Below the pieces are notes generated by a model. It saw only the letters and a program-made list of their open reading frames with translations, was not told the origin of the DNA and ran no database searches. A stretch of 39,022 bases of DNA from JBHHWH01 sp046756405 (GTDB taxonomy: Bacteria; Actinomycetota; Acidimicrobiia; Spongiisociales; ZC4RG35), in NCBI GenBank assembly GCA_046756405.1, contig JBHHWH010000012.1, forward strand, positions 1-39,022, given 5' to 3'. The position numbers and the translations under genes are program-made. Shown one piece after another: positions 6,927 to 14,744 of this stretch; position 1 is the stretch's first letter; every line of letters begins with the position of its first letter.

Positions 6927-7484
6927 ATGACCACAGCAGCCCAAGACGCAGGCATCAGCCTGTCACCCCAGGAGATTCCCGAAGCCGAGGGGGCCACCAA
7001 GCAGAAGAAGCTAGCGCTGGTGGCCTCGAAGGGAGGCCTCGACGAGCTGTATCCGATCCTGATCATGGCCTCAACCGCGGGGGCCCTGGGATGGGACGCT
7101 CGTGTCTTCTGCACCTTCTATGGCCTCGACCTGGTCAACAAGAAGCGGCGTCAGAAGATGAAGGTGTCGGCGGTGGGCAACGCCGCCTCGCCACCACCGC
7201 TCAGTGGAGTCGAGGTCAGGGTTCCCACGATCCTCGGGATCCTTCCCGGGATGAACACGGTGGCGACATGGATGATGAAGAAGTGGATGAAGGACTCGAA
7301 CATCCCCGACCTCGAGGACCTCTACCAGACGTGCGCGGACCTCGGCGTCAAGTTCTACGCCTGCGCCACGACGATGGGTGTGATGAACGTCACCCAGGAC
7401 GACATCGTCGACAACGCCGAGTGCCTTGGCGCTACAGCCTTCCTCGACTTTGCTGCCGAAGCCGACGTATCCCTGTTCGTCTAG
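6927..7484 (+). CDS. DsrE2-like sulfurtransferase
   Basis: 185 residues behind a strong AGGAGG. After a ~27-residue polar extension the fold starts at KLALVASKGGLDELYP. Conserved family features are CTFYGLDLVNKK (Cys62) and FYACATTMGVM (Cys146), the latter being the expected persulfide cysteine. Two hydrophobic stretches (about 41-56 and 100-115) fit the DsrE2 group, members of which have membrane-associated segments. It likely exchanges sulfane sulfur with TusA in the cytoplasm. Confidence 0.82.
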   Translation: MTTAAQDAGISLSPQEIPEAEGATKQKKLALVASKGGLDELYPILIMASTAGALGWDARVFCTFYGLDLVNKKRRQKMKVSAVGNAASPPPLSGVEVRVPTILGILPGMNTVATWMMKKWMKDSNIPDLEDLYQTCADLGVKFYACATTMGVMNVTQDDIVDNAECLGATAFLDFAAEADVSLFV

Positions 7485-7529
7485 CCCACTAATCGAACAA
7501 CCAAGAGAAGCCCAACCTAGGAGGAGGAG

Positions 7530-7907
7530 GTGGCCTTGGACGACGAGGCCGTGGTCGTGTACGTGCAAACCCATGGGGTCGATGAGCCGTCCAAGGCGGC
7601 GACACCCTTCTATCTGGCCACGGCAGCCGCAGCCATGGACATGGACGTCAGCATCTACTTCACGATGCATGGACCGACCCTGCTTCGCAAGGGCACCGGG
7701 GACACGCTTACGGTCAAAGATGGTGGTGCTCCGCTGGCTAGCTTCATCGCCCAGGCACAATCTGTGGGGGTCCGGTTCCTCGTCTGCCAGCCCTCCCTCG
7801 ACCTCGTCGACCTCCAGATGGAAGACCTGATAGAAGGTGTGGAGATGATCGGTGGGGCCGCCTTCAACGACATGGCTGCCAACGCCGACGCGGTGATCAG
7901 CTTCTGA
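7530..7907 (+). CDS. DsrE3-like sulfurtransferase
   Basis: 125 residues of the DsrE/F fold: VVVYVQTHGVDEPSKAATPF, a DMDVSIYFTMHGPTLL segment, and the single cysteine Cys86 in RFLVCQPSLDL, at the position of the active cysteine in DsrE3 proteins. The start is GTG 7530 with AGGAGG five bases upstream; TTG 7536 is an alternative. Its stop overlaps the hdrC1 ATG, so it is coupled to the sHdr genes. The probable role is sulfur transfer between TusA and LbpA or sHdr. Confidence 0.82.
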   Translation: MALDDEAVVVYVQTHGVDEPSKAATPFYLATAAAAMDMDVSIYFTMHGPTLLRKGTGDTLTVKDGGAPLASFIAQAQSVGVRFLVCQPSLDLVDLQMEDLIEGVEMIGGAAFNDMAANADAVISF

Positions 7908-8641
7908 TGACCGCCACCCTCGCTCCCGTTTCCTTCACCAAAACCCCCGGGGCGACCATCTCCCCCAACACCTACACCGACGTCCCCTACGAGGAGAAGC
8001 TCCGGCTGTGGGAGGAGGTGCGGGCCGATCCCCGCTTCCCCGACTACCTCTACGGTTGCTATGAGTGCGGCATCTGCGTGGCGGCCTGCCCCTCGGCCCG
8101 CTTCTACGACTTCTCCCCTCGCAAAATCGCCCAGGCGGCGGCTCGGGAGGACGTGGAGCTGCTCTACGAGCAGATGAACGACGACGTCTGGCAATGCTCG
8201 CAGTGCTTCTCCTGTGACCGCTGCCCCCGCCAGAACTCCCCAGGAGGGCTGATCACCATCCTCCGCGAGGTGGCGGTGCGCAATGGGCTGGCCTCCTCCC
8301 GGGAGGCTCTGGAGGGATACGGGCGGGTGGTGTACAAGATCATGACCACCGGCACTCAGGTCTCCCCCGACATGCTCCAGCCCGATGCCTTCCCTGACTG
8401 GGGCCCGGATGTCCGTGATGTCTCCGAGAACCTGGACCTGTGGCGTCGAGCCCTCCCCCCGGAGACGCTGCATACCACGTCCACTAGCTGGGAGGTCTCG
8501 GAGCAGACCCTCATCGAGCTGTACCTCATCTGGTACTACAGCGACGTGATGGACATGATCGAAGAGGTCGACGAAGGCCTCCACATGATCATCCTCGATG
8601 TCATGGAGGAGGCCCTGGAAGAAGCAGGGTACGAGATATGA
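7907..8641 (+). CDS. hdrC1: sHdr complex subunit HdrC1, Fe-S protein
   Basis: 244 residues. The first [4Fe-4S] motif is CYECGICVAACP (Cys51/54/57/61). The second is unusual: Cys97, 100, 103 and 106 in WQCSQCFSCDRCP, i.e. C-x2-C-x2-C-x2-C instead of the ferredoxin spacing. A helical, acidic C-terminus (EEVDEGLHMI) completes the protein. HdrC1 relays electrons inside the cytoplasmic sulfur-oxidising heterodisulfide-reductase-like complex, which is thought to oxidise LbpA-bound sulfur to sulfite. The order C1-B1-A-hyp-C2-B2 here matches known sHdr clusters, which is the main support for the subunit name. Confidence 0.9.
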   Translation: MTATLAPVSFTKTPGATISPNTYTDVPYEEKLRLWEEVRADPRFPDYLYGCYECGICVAACPSARFYDFSPRKIAQAAAREDVELLYEQMNDDVWQCSQCFSCDRCPRQNSPGGLITILREVAVRNGLASSREALEGYGRVVYKIMTTGTQVSPDMLQPDAFPDWGPDVRDVSENLDLWRRALPPETLHTTSTSWEVSEQTLIELYLIWYYSDVMDMIEEVDEGLHMIILDVMEEALEEAGYEI

Positions 8642-9852
8642 CCACCACCAATCCCACCGGAATAGAGAGCATCATTCCCCTCGACTCGATAAAGAGAGCG
8701 CCCTACCGTCTCGACGAGGAGCCACCTCCCACCGAAGACATCCGAGAGGTGCTCTTCACCCTCGAAGCAGCCGGCGAGTTGATCGTCCAGAGGGTGCCCG
8801 AGCCCTATGTGGAGGTGACCACCAAGTACGGGCGTATCAAAAAGATTCCCGAGTCGCTGACCTGGCATCACAAGTCCTGTGGACAGTGCGGACACATACC
8901 CGGGTATTCCACCTCCATCTTCTGGCTCAACCGCCAGTTGGGTATGGACTACATCGACCCCATCGACCAGACCTCCTGCACGGCGTGGAACTACTACGCC
9001 TCGGCGACATCCAACCCGGTGGCCCAGGGGGGAGTGGCAATGCGTAACTTTGCCGCCGCCTACGAGACCGGCTACTTCCCCATCATCCACTGCGGCACCT
9101 CGTATGGCCACTACAAGGAGGTGCGGGAGGAGATAGTCCACCACAAGGACCTGCGTGACCAGGTGCGTCAGATCATGGAAAAGCTGGGCAAGCCCCTGGT
9201 GATGCCGGAGGAGATCGTCCACTACTCCGAGTGGGTGCACGCCATGCGGGACCGGATCGCCGAGCGTCAGGTACTTGACCTATCCAACATCACCGCGTCG
9301 GTGCACCCTGCATGCCACTACTACAAGCTGGTCAAGGAGGACGCTATCTACGACCCCGACATTTACGGGGGTCAGCGCACCGCCACCGTGACCGGGCTGA
9401 TCGAGGCGCTCGGCGCCAACGTCGGCGACTACTCCACCTTCTTCGACTGCTGTGGGTTCGGGTTCCGCCACATCCTGGTGCAGCGGGACTTCTCCCGCTC
9501 TTTCGCCACCCAGCGCAAGATCGAGGTGATGAAGGAGGAGGCCAATCCCGATGTGACAATCACCCACGACACCGGCTGTGTCACCACCCTGGACAAAAGC
9601 CAGTTCGCCGCCCAGGCCCACAACAAGAACGTCGGGGTGCCGGTGATGTCCGACGCCCAGTTCGCCGCTCTGGCGATGGGCGCCCACCCCTACAAGGTGT
9701 GCCAGCTCCACTGGCACTCCACCGACTACCGGCCGCTGCTGGAGAAGATGGGCATCGACTGGGAGCAGAAGTGGGTGGAGTTCGAGAAGGATCTCAAGCG
9801 CCTGGAGGCTCACGAGATCGAGTATCTGACCTGGGAGGACGTGGATGGCTGA
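8638..9852 (+). CDS. hdrB1: sHdr complex subunit HdrB1, CCG-domain protein
   Basis: 404 residues, overlapping hdrC1 by four bases. Two CCG-like domains can be traced. The first has KSCGQCGHIPGY, TSCTAWNYY and HCGTSYGHY, so the central Cys-Cys is Ser-Cys and the final C-x2-C keeps one Cys. The second has HPACHYY, FFDCCGFGF and HDTGC, where the first Cys of the last pair is Asp. HdrB subunits use such motifs to hold non-cubane [4Fe-4S] clusters that cleave disulfides; the substitutions imply modified sites. Its neighbours fix the subunit identity. Confidence 0.9.
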   Translation: MTTTNPTGIESIIPLDSIKRAPYRLDEEPPPTEDIREVLFTLEAAGELIVQRVPEPYVEVTTKYGRIKKIPESLTWHHKSCGQCGHIPGYSTSIFWLNRQLGMDYIDPIDQTSCTAWNYYASATSNPVAQGGVAMRNFAAAYETGYFPIIHCGTSYGHYKEVREEIVHHKDLRDQVRQIMEKLGKPLVMPEEIVHYSEWVHAMRDRIAERQVLDLSNITASVHPACHYYKLVKEDAIYDPDIYGGQRTATVTGLIEALGANVGDYSTFFDCCGFGFRHILVQRDFSRSFATQRKIEVMKEEANPDVTITHDTGCVTTLDKSQFAAQAHNKNVGVPVMSDAQFAALAMGAHPYKVCQLHWHSTDYRPLLEKMGIDWEQKWVEFEKDLKRLEAHEIEYLTWEDVDG

Positions 9853-10900
9853 TGGGCGAGTAGTGATAATCGGCGCCGGACCGGCGGGCCTGGAGGCCGC
9901 CCGTCTCGCTGCCGACCTGGGGGCGCAGGTCACCCTGGTGGAGAAGAAGGACGCCCTCGGGGGCATGCCCATCGCCGCCAACTACGCCGCGCTGACCCAC
10001 GGCTTCCAGGACGCCGGCGAGGCCATGGGGGAGATGATCGCCGCGGTGATAGACCACCCCAACGTCGAGGTCCGCACCTCCTCGCAGGTCACCAACCTGT
10101 CGGGTGCAGCACCGGACTTCGCTCTGACGATCGCCAACGGCGAAGCCTCCGAGGAGGTCTCGGCGGGCGCGGTCATCGTGGCCACCGGTTTCCGTCACTT
10201 CGACCCGGGTCGGGAGACTCAGCAGTACGGCTATTACGAGTTTCCCGATGTGATCACCCTTGCCGACGCCGAGGCCATGCTCAAGGCGAACAACTTCGTC
10301 CGTCCCTCCAACGGCGAGGTTCCGGAGAGGGTGGCCTTCATCCAGTGCGTCGGTTCTCGTGATCGCCAGATCGGCAACGAGTTCTGCTCCAAGGTGTGCT
10401 GCGGCATCTCCTCGAAGCAGGCCATTGAAGTTCGCCAGCAGGTCCCCGACGCTCGAGTCTTCATCTTCTACATCGACATGAGGATGTACGGGTACTGGGA
10501 GAATGAGATCTACTGGCCTGCTCAGGAGCAGTACAAGGTCAACTATGTGAAGGGCATCGTCACCGAAATCCTTCAAAAGGGCGACAAGCTGGTGGTCCGC
10601 GGAGAGGACACCACCATGGGCCGCCCCATGGAGGTGCCGATGGACATCGTGGTTCTCGCCGTGGGCATGGAGCCCAGTCAGGGCACCCGGGAGATGGCTG
10701 AGGTACTGGGGCTGGGCACAAACAAGTACGGCTTCATCGCCCAGGACCACAACAGCCTGGACACCGTGGCCACCGAGGTGCCCGGAGTGTTCGTGGTGGG
10801 TGCAGCCCGGGGCCCCGCCGACCTCGACGACTCCATCGCCACTGCCGGCGCCGCTGCAGCGAAGGCCGTTGCCTACCTCAACGCGGGGGTACCGGTCTGA
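9845..10900 (+). CDS. hdrA: sHdr complex subunit HdrA, FAD-binding
   Basis: 351 residues. The FAD-binding Rossmann motif VVIIGAGPAGLEAAR is at the N-terminus and a second glycine-rich segment (GVFVVGAARGPADLDDS) near the end binds the flavin. The HdrA signature follows CVGSRDRQIGN with FCSKVCCGISSKQA, which places one Fe-S cluster. It is the short sHdr form, without the extra ferredoxin domains of methanogen HdrA. It overlaps hdrB1 by eight bases. As the flavin subunit it collects electrons from the HdrC/B clusters; the physiological acceptor is not settled. Confidence 0.92.
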   Translation: MADGRVVIIGAGPAGLEAARLAADLGAQVTLVEKKDALGGMPIAANYAALTHGFQDAGEAMGEMIAAVIDHPNVEVRTSSQVTNLSGAAPDFALTIANGEASEEVSAGAVIVATGFRHFDPGRETQQYGYYEFPDVITLADAEAMLKANNFVRPSNGEVPERVAFIQCVGSRDRQIGNEFCSKVCCGISSKQAIEVRQQVPDARVFIFYIDMRMYGYWENEIYWPAQEQYKVNYVKGIVTEILQKGDKLVVRGEDTTMGRPMEVPMDIVVLAVGMEPSQGTREMAEVLGLGTNKYGFIAQDHNSLDTVATEVPGVFVVGAARGPADLDDSIATAGAAAAKAVAYLNAGVPV

Positions 10901-10911
10901 CCTCCCGGGAA

Positions 10912-11667
10912 GTGCTCACCGGCCAAGTGGTGGACACCCCCACCGCCAGGGAGTTCACCCGTCTCGCCCTGCAGAAGGTGAGCGAGGCGGAGCTCGAGAC
11001 CGTGGCCGCCAAGGTGGAGTTCAAAGCGGAGCGCATTGCCGACCTGGTCGCTCCTGACCGTCTCGCCGTCTGGAGCGAGGAGGACGCCACCACCACTCTG
11101 CGTTGGGTCTTTTCCGCCCGCCGCAAAGCCCCGCTGATCCTCAGCTCCCTAGGCCTGGAAGGCTTCGCCGCCGCGGTGAACCGGCTGGTCTGGGGCCCAG
11201 GTCCTGCCGGGGACCGGCTGGAGAGGTTCCACGAGACCATTACCGGTATCGGTAGGGGCCTTCCTGAGACCCTCGGCTACGACCTCGGCTCGGAGCTGAT
11301 GCACTTCGCCGGTCCCGACCGCTACTGGCTGTGGACCCGCTGGATCTGGAACCCGCACTCAGAGACAGGAGCCCTGCCCCTGGTGGTCATGGAGGAGGTG
11401 GACATCGACGGGGATTCCATCGCCAACACCTACGAGCGAATCGGCCTCGCCATGGCCTTCGTCGACGAAGTAGGGGCCGCCGCCGGGTTCCGGACCCCCG
11501 GCCACGGGGTCTTCGGAACCGACGTCTTTTTGGCCTCCGTTTACGCCGTCTACATGTACACCACCCTGCGGATGCGGATGACCCAGGAGTTCAACAGGAT
11601 CATCCCCGAGCTGGCCGAGCTGGTGAGCCGCCTCCTCGGGGTCCACCGGATCGAGAGGATGCAGTAG
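10912..11667 (+). CDS. Conserved hypothetical protein of the sHdr cluster (Hyp)
   Basis: 251 residues from GTG 10912 (weak ribosome site). It sits between hdrA and hdrC2, exactly where known sHdr clusters carry a conserved gene of unknown function. It has no cysteines, no membrane segment and no motif I recognise. Visible features are a charged helical N-terminus, a Trp-rich patch (RYWLWTRWIWNPHSETG) and a C-terminal VYMYTTLRMRMTQEFNRI segment. Its stop overlaps the hdrC2B2 GTG by one base. A structural or assembly role is inference. Confidence 0.8.
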   Translation: MLTGQVVDTPTAREFTRLALQKVSEAELETVAAKVEFKAERIADLVAPDRLAVWSEEDATTTLRWVFSARRKAPLILSSLGLEGFAAAVNRLVWGPGPAGDRLERFHETITGIGRGLPETLGYDLGSELMHFAGPDRYWLWTRWIWNPHSETGALPLVVMEEVDIDGDSIANTYERIGLAMAFVDEVGAAAGFRTPGHGVFGTDVFLASVYAVYMYTTLRMRMTQEFNRIIPELAELVSRLLGVHRIERMQ

Positions 11668-12959
11668 TGGGTAAGGACATCAGCCCCAAGGTCGAGCCCA
11701 GCGCCGTCCTGGAAAAGGAGGAGCTCACCCTCGAAGGGATGGACATCTCCGGTCACTGGAACCGGATGTTCGAACAGCGCACCATCTTCGACTACGACAT
11801 CACCCAGTTGGACAAGGTCACCGCCCTTCCCGGGGGAGAGTCCATGGGATGGTGCTACCAGTGCGCCCAGTGCATCGGTGTCTGCCCTGTCGACCACGTC
11901 GGGAGCTACGGCCCCCGCAAGATCTACCGCAAGCTCCAGCTCGGCGTGGACCTCTTCACCGACCCCGACCTGTGGCTGTGCACCACCTGCGCCAACTGTC
12001 TCCGGGTCTGCCCCAAGGAAGTGGACATGATGCAGATCATGCCCGCGGTCCGCAAGGAGGCGGTCCTCACCGGTGGTGTTCCCGCCGAACTCCAGGATGT
12101 CTTCGAGAAGACGGCCCGCTACGGAAACCCCCTGGGGAAGAACCCCAAGCGGCGGGCCGCTTGGACCCGAGGTCTGGAAGTGGAAGTACCGGTCGTCTCC
12201 GAGCTGGGCCGCAAGGTCGAGGTGCTGTGGTGGGTCAGCGACTACCCCTCCTACCACCCCCGCGGCATCGACGCCTCCCGCGCCCTGGCCCGGGTGCTGG
12301 ACCACCTCGGTGTCGACTTCGCCATCCTCGGTGCCGAGGAGCGCCACGACGGCGATTCCATGCTCCGGGCCGGTGAGGCCGGACTGTTCGAGATGCTTGC
12401 GGAGCAGAACATCGAGACCCTGAACAAGTATGACTTCGACGTCCTCCTCACCACCGACCCCCATGCCTACAACGCCTTCCTCCACGAGTACCCGGAGCGG
12501 GGCGGCAGCTACAACGTGGTCCACTACACCCAGTTCCTCGCCCAGCGGATCGAAGATATGGGTCTCACCGAAGAGTTGGGCCTCAACGTCACCTTCCACG
12601 ACCCCTGCTACCTGGGGCGGCACAACGGCGAGTACGAGGCTCCCCGTGAACTGATCGAAGCCCTACCCGGGGCCGAATTCACCGAGATGTGGCGGACCCG
12701 GGAGAACGGCTACTGCTGCGGTGGGGGCGGCGGCGGCATGTGGTTGGACGGCCACGCCGCCGAGAACCAGCGAATGCGTTTGTCCGAGAAGCGAGTGCTG
12801 GAGGCCGTCGAGACGGGTGCAGACACCCTCTGTGTGGTCTGTCCCTATGAGGTCTCCCGCTTCGAGGATGCGGTCAAATCGACCAACAACGACGGCGCCC
12901 TCCAGGTGCTCGACATCGCCGAGCTTCTGGCCCAGGCCATGGGCCTGCCCAGAGACTGA
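11667..12959 (+). CDS. hdrC2B2: Fused sHdr subunits HdrC2-HdrB2
   Basis: 430 residues from GTG 11667. In many sHdr clusters C2 and B2 are separate genes; here they form one reading frame. The HdrC part (to about residue 140) has CYQCAQCIGVCPVDH and CTTCANCLRVCPKEV. The HdrB part follows a linker. Its first CCG-like half lacks the cysteines (WWVSDYPSYHP, GAEERHDGDS). The second keeps FHDPCYLGRHNG, RENGYCCGGGGGG and VVCPYEV, with Glu at the last cysteine. The same pattern occurs in the EtfD-like protein of this operon, so the two are paralogous. The fusion resembles HdrD of methanogens and ETF:quinone oxidoreductases in layout. Confidence 0.88.
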   Translation: MGKDISPKVEPSAVLEKEELTLEGMDISGHWNRMFEQRTIFDYDITQLDKVTALPGGESMGWCYQCAQCIGVCPVDHVGSYGPRKIYRKLQLGVDLFTDPDLWLCTTCANCLRVCPKEVDMMQIMPAVRKEAVLTGGVPAELQDVFEKTARYGNPLGKNPKRRAAWTRGLEVEVPVVSELGRKVEVLWWVSDYPSYHPRGIDASRALARVLDHLGVDFAILGAEERHDGDSMLRAGEAGLFEMLAEQNIETLNKYDFDVLLTTDPHAYNAFLHEYPERGGSYNVVHYTQFLAQRIEDMGLTEELGLNVTFHDPCYLGRHNGEYEAPRELIEALPGAEFTEMWRTRENGYCCGGGGGGMWLDGHAAENQRMRLSEKRVLEAVETGADTLCVVCPYEVSRFEDAVKSTNNDGALQVLDIAELLAQAMGLPRD

Positions 12960-13009
12960 CCTGGGACGCTGAGAAGACAAGACAGAGCGAGAAGGGACAA
13001 GGGAGGGTC

Positions 13010-13771
13010 ATGGATATCGTAGTCCTCCTCCGCCCGGTCCCCGACCCGGTGGAGGAACTGGAACTGAACGACGACGGCACCGATCTCGACCGTGACTACT
13101 TGGGCTATGTGCTCAACGAGTTCGACGATCACGCCCTCGAGGAGGGCCTGCTCCTCAAGGAGGAGAGCGGAGGAACGCTTACCGTCCTAGGACTGGGCAC
13201 CGCCGACGAGATGGAACAGGTCCTGTTCACTGCCCTGGCCAAAGGCGCCGACGAGGCGGTACAGCTCGGCGAAGACCTGAGTCAACTCAGCGTTACCTCC
13301 CAGGCTGAGGTCTTCGTCTCAGCCTTAGAGGGTCGTTCCTACGACCTGGTCCTCACCGGGGTGCAGGCCGCCGACGAACTCGATGGTCAGCTCGGAGTCA
13401 GGGTGGCTTCCCGGCTTGGCCTTCCCCACGTGTCAGTGGTCGTTGGAGCGGAGGCGACCGACGGCGCGGTACGGGTGACCAAGGAGTTCTGGGGCGGTAT
13501 CACCGCCGACTACCGAGTGCGCCTCCCCGCGGTTCTGGGAATCCAGGCGGCGCGCCAGGCCCCCCGCTACGTGGCAGTGAGCCTGATCCGCCAGGCCCAG
13601 CAGGAGGGCAACCTGAGCCAGTCAGACGTGAGCGCACCGGCAGACACCTCCGGGGTCGAGGTGGTGGCGATGCGGATCCCCGAGACCGGTGCCGGAGCGG
13701 AGATCATCGAAGGCGACGAGACGGAAGCGGCGGAGAAGATCCTCGAGATCGTTCGCGCCGCCGGGGTTTGA
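13010..13771 (+). CDS. etfB: Electron transfer flavoprotein beta subunit
   Basis: 253 residues behind GGGAGGG, 50 bases after hdrC2B2. Family features: IVVLLRPVPDP at the N-terminus, NEFDDHALEEGLLLKE, LAKGADEAVQL, and the conserved LVLTGVQAADELDGQLG. EtfB binds AMP or, in bifurcating types, a second FAD; I cannot tell which from the sequence alone. Its place between the sHdr genes and an EtfD-like quinone reductase suggests that it accepts electrons from the sulfur-oxidising complex (inference). Confidence 0.93.
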   Translation: MDIVVLLRPVPDPVEELELNDDGTDLDRDYLGYVLNEFDDHALEEGLLLKEESGGTLTVLGLGTADEMEQVLFTALAKGADEAVQLGEDLSQLSVTSQAEVFVSALEGRSYDLVLTGVQAADELDGQLGVRVASRLGLPHVSVVVGAEATDGAVRVTKEFWGGITADYRVRLPAVLGIQAARQAPRYVAVSLIRQAQQEGNLSQSDVSAPADTSGVEVVAMRIPETGAGAEIIEGDETEAAEKILEIVRAAGV

Positions 13772-13782
13772 GGAGGCAGCCG

Positions 13783-14742
13783 ATGGGTGATGTTTTCGTT
13801 GTTACCGAGCACCTCCAGGGAGAGCTAACCGACGCCAGCTTCGAAGCGGTGGGCACGGCCCGATCCCTGGCATCCGACACCGGAGGCCAGGTAGTGGTCG
13901 CGGTGGTGGGCTCCGGCGTCGCCGATATGGCCTCCCAGCTCGGAGGTGCCGACAGGATCCTGGTCGTCGACGATCCAGCCCTGGAGGTCTTCAACCCCGA
14001 CGGCCACGCCCGGGTGTTCACCGCCCTGGCCGAGGGTCACGACATCGTGGTGGTCCCCTACACGTCTGTGGGCATGGACGTGGCCTCCGACATGGCGGTT
14101 CGTTCCGGACGACCCCTGGTCTCCTTCTGCACCGCGGTCTCCGCCGGTGGCAGGCTGGGGGCTACCTGTCAGCTCTACGCCGGCAAAATCGAAGCCGACG
14201 TGGTCGTCGACGGCACCCAGGCCATCTTCGCCGTCCTCTCCGGCTCGGGGGACGCCGCCGCCGGACGCTCCGGCGGAGCCGGCAACGTCGAGGTGGTAGA
14301 GAACCCGGCGGACCTCTCCGATCTGGCGGTGGAGTGCCTGGGAGTGGCGGAGCCTGAGGCGGGCGATGTGGACATCACCGCCCAGGACGTCCTGGTGGTA
14401 GTCGGCCGGGGCATCGAATCCGAGGACAACATCGAAGAGGCTCAGGAGCTGGCCGATGCCCTGGGTGGGGCCCTGGCCGCTTCCCGGCCCATCGTCGACC
14501 AGGGTTGGCTTCCCAAGACCCGGCAGGTGGGCAAGTCTGGGCTGACCGTCAAGCCCAGGGTCTACCTGACCCTCGGGGTGAGCGGTGCCCCGGAGCACGT
14601 GGAGGGGATGAAGGACGCCGGGACCATCATCGCGGTGAACACCGACCCTCAGGCCCCCATCTTTGGGGTGGCCGACTACGGATGGGTCGGTGACCTCTTC
14701 GATCTGCTCCCCGAACTCATAGACCTCGTCGAGTCGGACTGA
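13783..14742 (+). CDS. etfA: Electron transfer flavoprotein alpha subunit
   Basis: 319 residues. The start is ATG 13783, seven bases after AGGAGG; a longer frame from 13768 lacks such a site. The C-terminal FAD domain is well preserved: RPIVDQGWLPKTRQVGKSGL, then YLTLGVSGAPEHVEGM and NTDPQAPIFGVADYGWVGD. The N-terminal domain (VFVVTEH, VVVPYTSVGMDVASDMA) matches EtfA. It forms the heterodimer with EtfB. Three bases separate it from the next gene, the likely quinone-reducing partner. Confidence 0.95.
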   Translation: MGDVFVVTEHLQGELTDASFEAVGTARSLASDTGGQVVVAVVGSGVADMASQLGGADRILVVDDPALEVFNPDGHARVFTALAEGHDIVVVPYTSVGMDVASDMAVRSGRPLVSFCTAVSAGGRLGATCQLYAGKIEADVVVDGTQAIFAVLSGSGDAAAGRSGGAGNVEVVENPADLSDLAVECLGVAEPEAGDVDITAQDVLVVVGRGIESEDNIEEAQELADALGGALAASRPIVDQGWLPKTRQVGKSGLTVKPRVYLTLGVSGAPEHVEGMKDAGTIIAVNTDPQAPIFGVADYGWVGDLFDLLPELIDLVESD

Positions 14743-14744
14743 GC

